A stretch of 64,000 nucleotides of DNA from the NCBI GenBank assembly GCA_036925085.1, contig JAUPFP010000020.1, positions 162,501 to 226,500 of the forward strand. Direction: 5' to 3'. A model generated the notes under the pieces. That model saw only the letters and a program-made list of their open reading frames with translations, had not been told where the DNA came from and did no database searches. Position numbers and translations under genes: made by a program. Origin of the DNA: Brachycybe producta (Eukaryota; Arthropoda; Diplopoda; Playtdesmida; Andrognathidae). Shown here in pieces: positions 21,229-32,880 of the stretch (position 1 is the stretch's first letter; the number at the start of each line of letters is the position of its first letter).

Positions 21229-23214
21229 ATGTCGGGCCGTGGAACCTGGAGAGGAAATAGACGAATGTCTTCCTCTTCAAGTGACGACGACCTTGAGAGT
21301 GGAATGGCGGGGACCGCCGAACCTCCCTCACCAGCTCCGACATCTGCACAGAAGTGGCGGGCACCACCAGCATACCAGCCACGAGGAGAGCCGCCTGACG
21401 TTTCTTCTGGGTGCTGCACCTCCTCTGAGCCGGAAAACTTCCACCGGCATGGGGAGAAAGTGTCCAGCGAACGCCGGATGTGAAGGGAAGCCAGATGCTC
21501 CAAGCAGCATCGACCCCTTCGATGTGACGACGTCGAAACATTAATGAGAGGAGCGGGAGGACCGAATCGATATCAACACCATGGCATGAGGCATCAACCA
21601 GGCCTTCCGCGATAGCATCGCGTAGGGACAACCCCTTCCGAGGGGCTGCTGCAAGAGAAAAACGCAGGAAAGGTGGGTCGGTACCCACCCCTCTCGAGGA
21701 CCTTCAACTGAAGATGCAGCAAGAAGCTGCCATGCGACAGGCAGCCAGAGATAAGATCCAAGGGAGGACAACTTGGCTTACCTCCATGTGGTCTGCTCCC
21801 GCCTCACCGAGCTGGGTCTTCCCTGTAAGGGGCAACTCCCGAAGGAGGAGCTCGTGCAGATATAGGACCGTCTCCAAGGGGCCCGACAAGCCGCACCATC
21901 AGCCATACCATCGCTGTCGCCTTCCAGCTCGCCACCCACTTTGATGACCACCTTGTCGGCATCTTCTTCCTAGGCCGTCTTGACACCCACAGAGCCATTT
22001 CGAAATCAGGAATCGCCTTCACGTCGCCTGCCTATAACACCATCCATATCGCCAGAACCATCTTCATCTTCTGCGACACCCCCAAAACTTTTGGTACCGG
22101 GAATCTGTGCTAATATCTGCCACGCCATCCATTACACCACCACCTCCTCCACACACACCGATCAAAACACCTCCAAAACTGTAGACTAAAGTGGTAGTTC
22201 CCGGACATGCCAACACAAAGACTTCCACTGGGGCCCGCCCCAAAGAGTCTCAGCGAGCCCATAAGAACCACCACTCTCCTCCGCGCTCATCGAAACACCT
22301 CTCCACCTCGTGACTTGCAACCCCAGCGCCAATCCGACACGAGAAATCGACAGGAGCGACTTGGCTCCTCCCAACATGACCCTCCGCCACGCACTGACTT
22401 TGCTTGACAGGATATGGTACCTCCACAGGACCTGCGCATCCAACTGGACCATGGCCATTGCCACGTGTATCGGGGCCCCACGATTGTGGCCCCTCACTGC
22501 TCTTCTCCTTCACCACCTCCGGGCCGCCGTCCTGGGAGGTCTTCACATGTGCCTCCAATGCCTCCACCTTCCGCCAACCGTGTCGCCTTTTTACAGAAGC
22601 AGAGGGCCATTACCGACCTTCTGCAAGACGTCATGCAGAGGGAGGTGATCCAAGGGAAGCACTGGGTCTTTCCCCAGGAAGCACAAAACCCGAAGAGGCC
22701 CTGAGCAGGGGATCGGCCTCGAAGTGCCAATGCCAGCAAGCCCGCAATATGGCCCATTCCGCTTTGCGCCAAGCTGGGCCCATCGCGGGCACATCGAATG
22801 AAAAAAGGCCTGCACTTCCTGCAGCCTCGGAGCCAGCACGACCAACCGCATCACCCGCAGTACCTCCTTCTGGGACTGCTGCGGGGCGATTACCGTTGGA
22901 TCGTCCCTTCCGTGCAGCTACCTCTGGTGAACAACTCCTGAACTACGGGTGGCTCACTTGGCAGTGCGAAGTACGCTCTGCCAACATGTGGGGCTCTCCT
23001 GCCAGGCGAGCTTCTTTATCACGATCGTGTTCCCGAACCTGGGGATTGCCGAAACCATGAGCTTCGCCGGAAACGCCATCGACACAGCCACGTCCGCCCT
23101 TCTGGGGGCCTTCGTTAACTCCGTCTTCAGGCTCCCGAACGGAAGAACCTTTCGCACCAGTCGTCTTCACATCCCGGAACCAGAACCTCGCTACAGGATT
23201 GCCCTTCTGTGGAA
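21229..23214 (+). pseudogene. ORF X of C1, frameshifted and truncated
   Basis: Starts MSGRGTWRGNRRMSSSSSDD, paralleling MPGRGSRRGGRIMSASSSED of the other copy. The middle is Pro/Ser-rich. The C-terminal part reads [30 protein letters not shown] and, in another frame, [20 protein letters not shown] then [22 protein letters not shown]. The sequence stops at an (AT)n tract. The product is unknown. Conservation of the protein between two diverged copies shows it was once a real gene. Confidence 0.7.
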
Positions 23215-23263
23215 TATATATATATATAGATATATATATATAAGTATATATATAAGTATATAC

Positions 23264-23340
<77 letters not shown>

Positions 23341-23359
23341 TGTATTCATATATATGTAT
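23215..23359. repeat. (AT)n microsatellite flanking a solo LTR
   Basis: TA repeats with TACATA variants. They continue after the LTR at 24039-24063, so the LTR sits inside the tract. Confidence 0.95.
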
Positions 23360-24038
23360 TGTGAGCTTTTGACATCAACCATTTTATTTTACCAACCTTT
23401 AGATGACATTTCCTGTACCTCGATTCTTCTCTGAACCACGCGGTGCCCGCATGGAAAAGATTCGAGCTGCAGAGAGAGTTGGATGGAGACAGATTGTAGT
23501 CACTGCTCTGCATGGGGGTGAAATCTATGCAGCAGAGTGGCGGCCATCTCTCTCTCTCTCTTCCGGTTGATGCTGATGTACATCTTCTCCTTTCGGTACA
23601 CCGACAAGAGAAGATGTTGTAGCTGCTGAGAATCGTATAACTCCTGCCCTATGGAGTCTCCGGCCTCTGAAGAGAAGTTGATTACATTACAGAAAGACAA
23701 CGCTGTTTCTTGTTATAACTCTTTATTCATCACTTGTAAGAAACACAGAATACAAGGATGAATATATCAATACTAACGGTAAATCCTCAGGCCCATGATT
23801 CGGAATAAGATCACGTAATACAGGCAAAGGATTAGAACTAACTACAAAGAGGAGCACGGTCCTTTTATACCTGGGACCCGTGTACACCTGCGAGGTGTAA
23901 CCAGGTCCAAGTGACCATGGTCCTATGTGTGTCAATCCGCCGCTTGGGTATGAGTCAGAAGGAGGGAGAGGGATGAGCAAGAGTTGTTTCTCTCCCGGGC
24001 TATGGTTTTGGCGGGATCACGATTTACAGGGTGTTACA
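23360..24038 (-). repeat. Solo LTR of family C inside an (AT)n tract
   Basis: On the minus strand it begins TGTAACACCCTGTAAATCG and ends GATGTCAAAAGCTCACA. A 4-bp duplication GTAT flanks it (23356-23359 and 24039-24042). It contains the GGACC..GGTCC palindrome and TATA box described for the LTRs at 43808 and 60511, and an AATAAA signal. No internal sequence is attached on either side, so it is solo. Confidence 0.85.
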
Positions 24039-24063
24039 GTATATATACATATATATATACATA

Positions 24064-24932
24064 ATTCTACGTTTTTCTTTTATTAAATTAGCGCCGTTTT
24101 TGTTTTGGGTTTCATAATTTTGTAGGCACCGTGTATTTTGTAGTTTCTGGGCCACTCGGTACTAACAGGTACCGAATGACCCAGATTCTATTTTTAACTT
24201 GACCTTTTCATTCTCCCCTCTTTACCATTGTATTATCCTTCCACATGAGTGGATTCTTATCACTTTTTTAATTTGAAGTTGTTTACGTTTTTCCCCCTTT
24301 TAATTAAAAGGGTATTTTGGTGACCACTGGTCAATCGTATTTGATTGGCCAGTTTGGTTTTTACTTTTGTTTTTGCCCAATCAGGGGACACTGAGAAAGT
24401 GTTCTCAGTATGCTCTTTTTGGATATAAAAGGCCGTGTTTTTGTATGTAAGGAAGTTACTGCTAAGTTAATGCTGAAAGACCGAATCTATGCCCAACTTA
24501 TGGCAAGGTTCTTAAATTCATTTTCAAAAAGTTACGATTTTATTTCTAAGTGTTGTGTTCAACCAGTTCGATTATTTTATGTTTTATACGGAATAAAACC
24601 TTGATTTTACTTTAACTAAACCAGTGGTGTTTTTGGATTATTCTTTTCGCGTTGAATATTTCTAAACGCGATTTTCATCATTATATTGCAGCTCTTCACC
24701 CTTTTGGATACTTCAAAGCTCCAACTAGGTGTAGACCTGCAACGCAAGATTGTAAGTATATTTCACACGATTCTTAGGGCAGATTTACGGACGAAAGTCA
24801 AGAGATACAGAGATTAAAGATCCTCAAGACTGTGAAGTCTTTTGCCAGAGACTAGTGAGGACATGAAATAGACGTTATATTGGTCTAGTCCTCCCGGGTC
24901 AGTAGAATTAGTGACCTAGCCACTCACTATCA
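24064..24932 (+). repeat. Fragment of family E LTR
   Basis: Matches the LTR at 61321-62255 in the opposite orientation over most of its length (TTAGCGCCGTTTTTG, GGCACCGTGTATTTTGTAG, CTGGGCCACTCGGTACTA, TTGCCAGAGACTAGTGAGGA). It lacks the first 25 or so bases and the 3' end, which is cut by a Helitron fragment. Confidence 0.8.
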
Positions 24933-24934
24933 AT

Positions 24935-25102
24935 AAATTGGAAAGGGGAAAAAAGGGGGTGAAGAGAGAGAAACATGGAGGGGAAAAAGTGGGTGGGGGT
25001 GACTGAAATTGAAATGAAAGGAGTAAAAAAAGGAAAAAATGACGCGCATGCGCACAATTGCCTGTGAATTTTGCTCCCGTCATTTATGACGGGTTACCCC
25101 AC

Positions 25103-25105
<3 letters not shown>
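24935..25105 (+). mobile_element. Non-autonomous Helitron, 3' part
   Basis: Ends with hairpin CCCGTCATTTATGACGGG, spacer TTACCCCA and CTAG followed by T. The preceding GACGCGCATGCGCACAATTG and AAATTGGAAAGGGG blocks recur at 34471-37908. Confidence 0.8.

Positions 25106-25184
<79 letters not shown>
25106..25184. repeat. (AT)n microsatellite
   Basis: About 75 bp of pure TA repeats following the Helitron end. Two further (AT)n tracts lie at about 25397-25500 and 25526-25553. Confidence 0.95.
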
Positions 25185-25187
<3 letters not shown>

Positions 25188-25189
25188 AT

Positions 25190-25645
<456 letters not shown>

Positions 25646-25871
25646 TTATATGTTAAGGGGTTTTGGTGGAATTTCATAATTTTTCACACAAATGAGGTAA
25701 ATGGAAGAAAATTTAGAAATTCTTATGTAGCCTACGAAGAAGCCCATCTAAAGATATATATACTGGTGTGAGGGAGTGAGAGAGTGATAGAGAATCAGCC
25801 CTTAGCAAATTATGATATTAGATTGGGAAAAAATAAGATGCTGAATGTTGCGTTCAGCATTTTTTTTAATT

Positions 25872-27578
25872 AAGAGCCTAGATATAGCGTTTAATTCAAA
25901 ATTTCTCCAACTGTAGGCGCTGCAATCATTTTTGAGTGAAAAACGGTTTTTTAGCATTTTTGTCTCCAGGTTTGAAGTCACATATTATTTAATGGAAAAA
26001 ATATCACGTGCTAACCTTGTGACAAGGAAACGTCGCGAAGCCAATTGATTATTGCACGTGCTAATTTTTTTTTATTCTTCAAAGTCGTTTTTAACGAGTG
26101 CTCTTCAAATGTTTGTGGGATGGTTTTTTGGTCCTATGGGAATTAACATGGAGTTAAAAACATCAGATTTTATTTGTTATTTAAAAATAGAAGGACCTTT
26201 TAAAATTTAGAAAAAAGAATCATCCTGAAGCAAATAAACACAAGTAAGTACGTGCTAATTTCTTTGATCGCTCTAAATTATTTTTAATGAGAGTTCTTCT
26301 AACTTTTGTGGGATGGTATTTTGGTCCTATGGGACTTAACATGGAGTTAATAAACATACAATTTTAAATGTTATTAAAAATAGCAGCACCATTACAAAAT
26401 TTATAAAATGGAAACATCGTGAAGCCAATACATGAAAGCATGTGCTAACTTTTCTGTTATTGTTCTAAATCCTTTTTAACGAGAATTCTTCAAATGTTTG
26501 TGGGACGGTTTTCGGTCCAATGGAATTTAACATAGAGTTAAAAAAACGAACGATTTTTAACTTTATTTAAGAATAGAATTACCTCTTCAAAATTTATATA
26601 AATCGACCACTTAAAGAACAATAATTTTATTGCATTTTGTGCTTTACTTTATTTTAATTGGTAAATTGTTAGTGTGGCAACGTGGTCTGCTCAATTTTTA
26701 AATTGTGATTGAGCAGACGGATTTTCCTATGGTGGTCTGCCTGACAGCTACAGTAGGCTGTTGGGACGGACGCCATTTTGGTGCCAGCAGACCTCTCACC
26801 ATGAAGTCTATGGGTGAGAGGTCAGATGTGACCTCTGTCTCCTCCAGGTGGAGTTGCCTGGAGGTTTCCTGTGGCCTAGTCAACCACAGGATCTGGGCAG
26901 TTGGTTGTAGGCTTGAAGTGGGACTAGACCTGTGGGTGGAGGTCAAGTAGACCTCCACTGTCCAGCTTCTGGATCATCTTTTGTGCCTTGGCCATTTCGC
27001 CTTTGTTTGATATATTTATAGGGGCTTGGCTGGTAGAGGATTACCAGCCAAGTTGTGTAAATATCTACTGCCATCGTATCTTATTACCATATTTCATCGT
27101 AGTGTGAATAAATACACTAAATTCATCACCTACTTTGTGTCTGTGTCTATTTCTTTGGGGAGTTACTGCGAGGGGGGTGGGTTTCTGGTTTGGGGAAACT
27201 CCTCCGTCTTTTACAGACCTGTTTCGGCCGGTACTCGTGTCGGCTCGCGGTAGAACCATTGTTCTACCGCGGTATTCTCGGCTTGGCGGCGTGGTTTTTC
27301 GTCGTGTCCGTCATGGGTGGCTCCTGGAGCCGACACATCCCAAGAGGAACACCGTGTGAAGGCGGCTACGGGTACGGTCTCGTACCCGTAAGGAGCCGGT
27401 AAGCGGTAAGTTTTACGTCCGTTTTGGGGTTGAATTTACCGGGGTATTGTGACGGTCCGGCGGGACGTTACAATAGGCGATTTCTTGCAAGTTTAGTAAC
27501 ACCATACTGCATAGTAACACTCATTTGTCTCATTGTCGTCTGCTCAAGACAACAAGATGGACGTGTATCTAGGCTCTT
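25872..27578 (+). mobile_element. TTAA-flanked non-autonomous element (about 0.9 kb) with nested solo LTR
   Basis: TTAA then GAGCCTAGATATAGCG at the left, TATCTAGGCTC then TTAA at the right. TTAA target sites and short TIRs suggest a piggyBac- or Kolobok-type MITE; the superfamily cannot be settled without a transposase. The interior contains three or four diverged tandem units of about 150-190 bp (GTTTGTGGGATGGTTTTTTG, TTAACATGGAGTTAAA, GCACGTGCTAA). A solo LTR occupies 26673-27472. Relatives lie at 7857, 10147, 38211, 41535 and 41675. Confidence 0.8.
26673..27472 (+). repeat. Solo LTR of family A
   Basis: Begins TGTGGCAACGTGGTCTGC and ends GGGACGTTACA (800 bp). The flanks TTAG and ATAG are an imperfect 4-bp duplication, and the uninterrupted element is seen at 38990-39010. 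It has a TATA-like TATATTTATAG, a palindrome CTTGGCTGGT..ACCAGCCAAG near 27025-27050 and AATAAA at about 27109. Much of it is highly similar to 2001-3000. Confidence 0.88.
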
Positions 27579-28001
27579 AAACATAATCTGTAAGCATTTT
27601 TGGACCATAATCAAAACCGTTCCTCAACTTACTAATTTTTTTATTTTATATTATTATTTCAAATTCCAAAAATAAAAATGTTGTACATTAAAACTTGATT
27701 TGGAAAGAGGGGGCGACCGCCCCATTTTACCCTTATGTGTGGGCCCCCATTTACTTTGGTAAACCTTTTTTTTTTTTACAAATATTGATTTTGCTCTGAA
27801 AACTGATAACAAAACTGGAACAAATTAACATGTGTCATTTTGAAAAATAGCAGACTTATTTAGTAAGATACCAATGTTACGTGAAATAAGAAAATGAAAA
27901 TGATGTTTTAAAATGAAATTTGCTCTTGCCCCTACTGTTTCACATATTATTTGAATTTGTAATAAATAAATTATAAGGCAAAGCAATTTAACTTTACTTA
28001 C
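27579..28001. other. ABCB intron sequence, nothing recognised
   Basis: AT-rich sequence between the TTAA element and exon 28002-28207. No repeat or frame recognised. Confidence 0.5.
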
Positions 28002-28207
28002 GTTATTATTTGTGAAGAACCATGAAAAGAACTATTGTAACTCTTTGTAATTTGTTGATCAAGTGATAATTCAGAATTGAATGTTGAAAGATGAATAAAT
28101 AAGTTTATGACAGAAAAAATCAATGCCATCAAACGGGTACCGTAGACAATTGCACAGAGAAAACCAATTGTCATCAGAAACTTATCTTTCCAGGATGCAA
28201 ATTTGTA
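28002..28207 (-). CDS. ABCB exon, TM1 and first extracellular loop
   Basis: A 206-bp exon (acceptor ATCAG, donor GTAAGT). It starts YKFASWKDKFLMTIGFLCAI, has a hydrophobic TM1, and a hydrophilic first extracellular loop with an N-glycosylation sequon (NSS). It ends in phase 2, matching the exon at 9685-9918 after an 18-kb intron. The long, glycosylated first loop is typical of MDR-type transporters. Confidence 0.85.
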
Positions 28208-28282
28208 CTGATTGATAAAAAATTGCGATTAAAGTATTAAACAACGATAAAAACAAGTAATAAATGTGATATTAATACATAC

Positions 28283-28340
28283 GAGTTGTAGTACAGACAC
28301 TGTCTTTATATTGTTCTTATGTTGTCCACTGGTATCCGCC
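28283..28340 (-). CDS. ABCB exon, N-terminal tail
   Basis: A 58-bp exon between acceptor TATTAG and donor GTATGT. It reads ADTSGQHKNNIKTVSVLQL after one base of a split codon. The end TVSVLQL leads into YKFASW of the next exon, as TVSVFSMFRYSNW does in vertebrate P-glycoprotein. This is the most upstream exon found. A solo LTR sits only about 40 bp upstream of its acceptor (28383-29086). Confidence 0.8.
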
Positions 28341-28382
28341 CTAATATTATAATGTATTCATGTCAAATGCAAATGTACATAT

Positions 28383-29086
28383 TGTGACGACCCAGTTTTG
28401 CTCCTTCTTTAATTAGAAGAAGCAATCCTAAATCCTGATGTCGTCTGCTAGGCTGCTATAGTAGGCAGCTCGGTGGACGACATAAACTCCAGGTAGGGAG
28501 ACTGTCAATCCCCAGGTGGAGCAGCCTGGGGGGTAATTAATGGCAAGGCAGCCATTAAAGCGGGGCAGTGTGTTCAGACCCTGAAAACTAGGAGGATGTG
28601 TTTGTTGACCTCTGGTAATGGCGTCCAAGAGGCCGCCATTGGAGTGAGCCTTTCTTCTTCTGAATCTGTGTTGGGTTTTGATTTTGATGTTTGATTTTAA
28701 TTCAGTAAGTTATTATTTGAATAAACCTATTCTTTTATTTTAAACTTACACACTGTGTGTCAGTGTTATTTATTTGGGGAGTTACCGCGGGGAGGGTGGG
28801 TCTTGGCCGATGAGATTGCACCTGCCCATCACTTTCCTGTATCCATCATTTTCGGCTGGTACTTTGCGCACAGTTCAATGGTAATCTACCGTGGGTTCCT
28901 CGACCTGTTTGGCGGAAACCGACCGTCAATCTTCGGGGAACGTGACTCTCGACCGATGTCACCCAGGGACCGGACAGAACAAGAGGGCAGTTCGTGCTTT
29001 GATCCCGGTCCTCAAGGGAGTCAGGATCCAGTAAGTGCGGGCAGATTTGCCGGGGTATTGTGTCGGACCCAAGTCGGGTCGTTACA
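28383..29086 (+). repeat. Solo LTR, diverged relative of family A
   Basis: Begins TGTGACGACCCAG and ends AAGTCGGGTCGTTACA, with ATAT duplicated on both sides (28379-28382 and 29087-29090). The GGGGAGTTACCGCGGGGAGG and GCCGGGGTATTGTG blocks near its 3' end match family A LTRs; the rest is diverged. It carries an AATAAA signal. It sits 42 bp upstream of the first recognised ABCB exon. Confidence 0.8.
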
Positions 29087-29241
29087 ATATCACTGTTAGG
29101 AGTTTGTGAGAAATTTGTCAACTATTTACGTATGAAATTTAAATAATATTAATCGCTCAAGAAGCGAGAAAGAAAAAGAAATATCAATTGAATAATTATT
29201 GATTTTGTTAAAAAAATGATTATTGATTAATTGAAAAACAG

Positions 29242-29480
29242 TGTAACACCCGGTATATATTGTGACCCCCCGGAATGTGAGCATGGGGTTGTCCAACTCG
29301 TCCTTGTTTCCCTTTTCTAAGTACAAACCTGTTAGAAAGAGGAGGGTTGGACCTGGTTACACCTTGGAGTTGTACACAGGTCCAAGTGTATAAAAGTACC
29401 ACATTTTCTATTGTTCAGCAGCCATTCTGCCTTTCAAGTTAGTTCACGTTGAGAGCACACAGGCTCCAAGAAACTTGGCT
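29242..29480 (+). repeat. Diverged LTR related to family C
   Basis: Starts TGTAACACCCGGTATATATT. It keeps the palindrome region (GGACCTGGTTACACCT at 29350 onward) followed by a TATAAAAG box at about 29390, as in family C LTRs. The 3' boundary is unclear. Confidence 0.6.
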
Positions 29481-30370
29481 TCTAGCCTTAGACTCAATGG
29501 CAAGAGCAAGGCCAAATGCGGTAAGTGTGGCCAGCTGGACCACTTCTCTCACTAATGCATACAACCTGGAAATAAACTAGAGGTAATACAATACGGAGGA
29601 ACTGTTGACCACCAAGAGAAGAATTGGGTGAGATGTACGTCATCATCGAAGATGGGATCGAATATGCTCTCGTCAGTTTGGGAGGGCAAATACATTGCAT
29701 TCCACTAGAAGGTTCATTGCCACCCCTTTGTGAATAAAGACAGACTCTTACGCATTGCCGTCATGAAACCAGTTTACCGTCTTAAGTCCGAACCATGGAC
29801 TGGAGAAGACCTACACACTTGGCACAATGTCATGGAAGCATTTGACACTGCCAATGGTTGGTTGCCGAGAGAATAGGGTTTTAGCCTTGATCATGTCTGG
29901 AGGAAAGTCTCCAAGAAATGGATGTACCTGCTGCTGGGAAATGATGCAGGACTTGTGCCAAAAGTTGGCAACACTCAAGAAATCAGAAGCCACAATGCCA
30001 GTATAGGCAGCCTGCAGATTTTGGTCACCATCAATGGAAAAGAAGTCCACATGCTGATTGACTCAGCCCACAACATTGCCTTCTTGGAAGGCATCGCGGC
30101 AATACACAGCCTAAAAATAGAACCCCTGCCAAGAGCTCCAATGATCAAGGGAGTAAGTGATTCCATCATCAACATAGTTGGCCAGGTCTATGCTACAGTG
30201 GAAGTTGGTGCAAAGTATGCCAAGGGCCCACTGTATGTCATCAAGGGACATTGAGAATATATATTGAGCCATTATATAGAAAAAGCCCTGCACCTCAATG
30301 TCGCTATCAAGACTGACAAAGTCTACTGTGAGGATGACCTTTTCGAGTCAGTGCTCTAAATGCAGTGTAT
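29481..30370 (+). pseudogene. Decayed gag zinc knuckle and protease related to family C
   Basis: A broken zinc knuckle (KCGKCGQLDHFSH, stop, C) near 29510-29560 is followed by a protease-like frame at 29922-30254. ITVTINGKIIRMLADTGA of the 55885 copy corresponds to ILVTINGKEVHMLIDSAH here, so the catalytic DTG is DSA. IEPLPRAPMIKGVSD and KALHLNVAIKTDKVYCEDDL match the same protein further on. Catalytically dead and older than the other two copies. Confidence 0.65.
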
Positions 30371-30942
30371 TGAGGCTTGTGGGGGAGCACACTGAAAAAA
30401 ACTCTCTGGCAGAAGCTGACACCGCCACCTTGGGACTCAAGTGCATGCATCGGGTGGACTACCATCTGAAGGTTCTGAACCAAGGAAGAATCAATGTAAG
30501 AGGGATCACATTATTTGAGGCCAGACAAAAAACTCAAGGCTGGCCGAAGAATTTTTCGTGGCACCAGGTTTAATGCTAGGCTAAGATGAAGCTATTTTTG
30601 AGATCGAGGTATGGGATACAAATAAGACACCTGTGATTATCTATTCGGGTGAGGTAGTGGCTTTAAGATTGAGATGTTGAACACCAATAAGGACAGCTGT
30701 GACCCTCAACTCTGGTGAGGTAGTGGCTCACATCGTCACATGCAGCCTGATTATGGCACAGGAATTGTGGTGGATACCGCCACTGACTCAAAAGCCAAAA
30801 GCTATAAGCTCAGTTTCAGTTACCGGCTCTTAGCCAGACACCGAATTTGGCAAAACGGAAAAACTTGGAGCATGAGGACATGTCCGGGAGACTCACCAGG
30901 GACACTGTTAACATCAAACATGTCCAGCTACAAAAACGATAA
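30371..30942 (+). other. Probable continuation of the decayed element
   Basis: Short frames only; no motif recognised. It contains a repeated phrase around GGTGAGGTAGTGGCT (30648 and 30714). Confidence 0.35.
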
Positions 30943-30950
30943 AAAACACC

Positions 30951-31292
30951 CAGGGCCATCTTTAAGTCTTTTGTGACCCCTGGCACAAGATTTATTTGAG
31001 GCCCCAACCAAATAAACTCATTCTTTCCCCAATAGAACCAGTGTTCTATATATAAAAAGTATTGATGATTCTGTGATGATTTCCATTGTATATATTGGAA
31101 CAGGACATTTATGAAGTAAATCACATAAGTGAATAGGGCTATTTTTTTAAATAGTAAAATTTTTTTGATGTCACATAAATTTAAATTAAAAATTTAAAAA
31201 TACAGAAAATAGTGACAATTCACTGACTGAGGCCCTAGTTTAGACGGAGGCCCTGGGCAAGGGCCCAGTTGCCCCCCATTAAGATAGCTCTG
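30951..31292. mobile_element. hAT-type MITE with 8-bp target duplication
   Basis: Ends CAGGGCCATCTTTAAG and CATTAAGATAGCTCTG (inverted, imperfect) are flanked by AAAACACC on both sides (30943-30950 and 31293-31300). The CAGGG start and the 8-bp duplication are typical of hAT elements. No transposase inside. Confidence 0.8.
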
Positions 31293-31300
31293 AAAACACC

Positions 31301-32795
31301 AAAAGACACAGAAACTCACCATGAAATACATCCACAAGTTACAGGACGAAAAATCACGTGTACAGCATGTCAAACCTTCAGGATCAATGTCCTCAACTGT
31401 AAAGAGTGTCAAATTAGTGAAGGTAACTGCCACACAAGTTTCAATTTACACTTTACACCACACGGACCTAGAAAAAGATTTCCAACAACCCCAAATCACC
31501 ATAGGCATGACATCACCGCAAAAAGGAAATATGATATTAATGACCCACTTTTGGTTTCAAGTGCAACCCTTCTTTGAAAAATGCAAACAGTTATATCTTC
31601 ACACTATAATTCAACAGAGGAAGTTACGTCATCACCTGTAGGAATTAAGTTACAAGACATGGGTCATGTGGAACTTTAAAACAAAGCCCTGTGTCAATCC
31701 ACTACCAGAAATCAATTGGGCCAATAAGAGACACAGTAATGACACCAGGAGACAAAATCACGAACTGGCCACTCAATTCACCACACCAAGCGAAACTGGC
31801 CCAGGAGCCACCTTCTGGTAGTTACAAAGAAAGTAGAAAATTCCAACAGACAAACTCCATCTTTGATGGAATTCGATCGGAATTGATTTATCATCACTTT
31901 TTGATCATTTCCACAAAAATCGCTCTCAACCCTGTTAAAACTGGAAAAATCGACAACTGTGGACCGCCCTTCAGTCAAAAAAGTTGCGAACCAGCTTGAC
32001 ATCAAAAAAGTAAGTGCTGAAAGAGGTGGTGGTTTCCCCCTTTAACAACATCTTTCTTACGAATTATTCAGAAATGCCATGTAATAGAGCCATGTGAGGG
32101 GTTGCCATCACCATATCAAAGATTCCTCCAGCGATGATGAGGGGGTGTAAGCAAATGCCACAACATTCCCTCCAGATGAACCCATAGAAGTGGATGATAA
32201 TCAGGTCGTAACCGCCCCACCAACAACTTTGGGGCTCACGTGGGAACCGCGAATGAGCCTGCATCCCGATGGCCACCACCTGAACCCTGTTCTAAGCATC
32301 GATGACATTCAATCCCGAAGAACTTCTTCCAACGTGGAAAGAACGTGGGCTGAAAGGGAAAGCCAGAGGTTCCTTCACCCGTCTAGAGTGTTTATCTTTC
32401 TCTAATTTACAAGTGCGTTCATCGGAAGAATCATCGAAAACGACCCCGGCACCGAATTGGAATCAGGCCTAATTCAACATCCACTCTATCAGCCTAAGGC
32501 GGTATCCGCCTCAAACACTGTTACAAAGCCAAACAATTGTCTTGCATCATGAAATAACGAATTTAATGAATACACACAATGACACAAAAACAAATAAGGA
32601 TAAATGTCAATTATAAAATTGACAACTACAGTAATATTAAAAAATGACCTTAACATACATGATATCTTGTTTTCAGCTTTAAACCTGAACAACTGCCAAA
32701 TGACAAAACAAAGGCTTCGTGTTCCTTGGCTGGTTTACACTATAAATGGAAAAAAAACAAAAAAGAAATAAAAAAAAACTCATTTATATTCATCA
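31301..32795. other. Unassigned sequence, degenerate frames
   Basis: Several frames of 70-106 codons on the plus strand, none with a recognisable domain. It may be the remaining body of the decayed family C relative, since the hAT MITE interrupts continuous sequence. Confidence 0.3.
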
Positions 32796-32838
32796 CTAGT
32801 GGGGTAACCTGTCATAAATGATGGGAGCCAAATTCTAG
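32796..32838 (-). mobile_element. Helitron 3' terminus fragment
   Basis: Reverse complement reads CCCATCATTTATGACAGG, TTACCCCA and CTAG followed by T. It is the same family as at 25105, with two mismatches in the hairpin. Confidence 0.65.
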
Positions 32839-32880
32839 TTTAATTTTGGTACTAAAATTATTTAACTATTTTAGGCAAAT

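Larger units (their letters stand above)
11782..23214 (+). mobile_element. Family C LTR retrotransposon copy C1 (gag-PR-ORF X, no RT), 3' truncated
   Basis: Order: LTR end (to 12078), primer-binding site, long leader (interrupted by the RTE element 13480-16736), gag relic, protease relic, 1.5-kb spacer, ORF X relic. The copy ends abruptly at 23214 in an (AT)n tract without a 3' LTR. It parallels the better-preserved minus-strand copy at 43808-61197 segment by segment. No RT, RNase H or integrase motif is present between protease and ORF X in either copy. Confidence 0.75.

Noticed and set aside
23191..23434. Tyr/Ile-rich frames
   Set aside because: Products of (AT)n repeats, as are those near 25288-25583 and 61094-61395.
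31321..31641. 106-codon frame as a possible env or integrase relic
   Set aside because: No motif could be matched; left as unassigned sequence.
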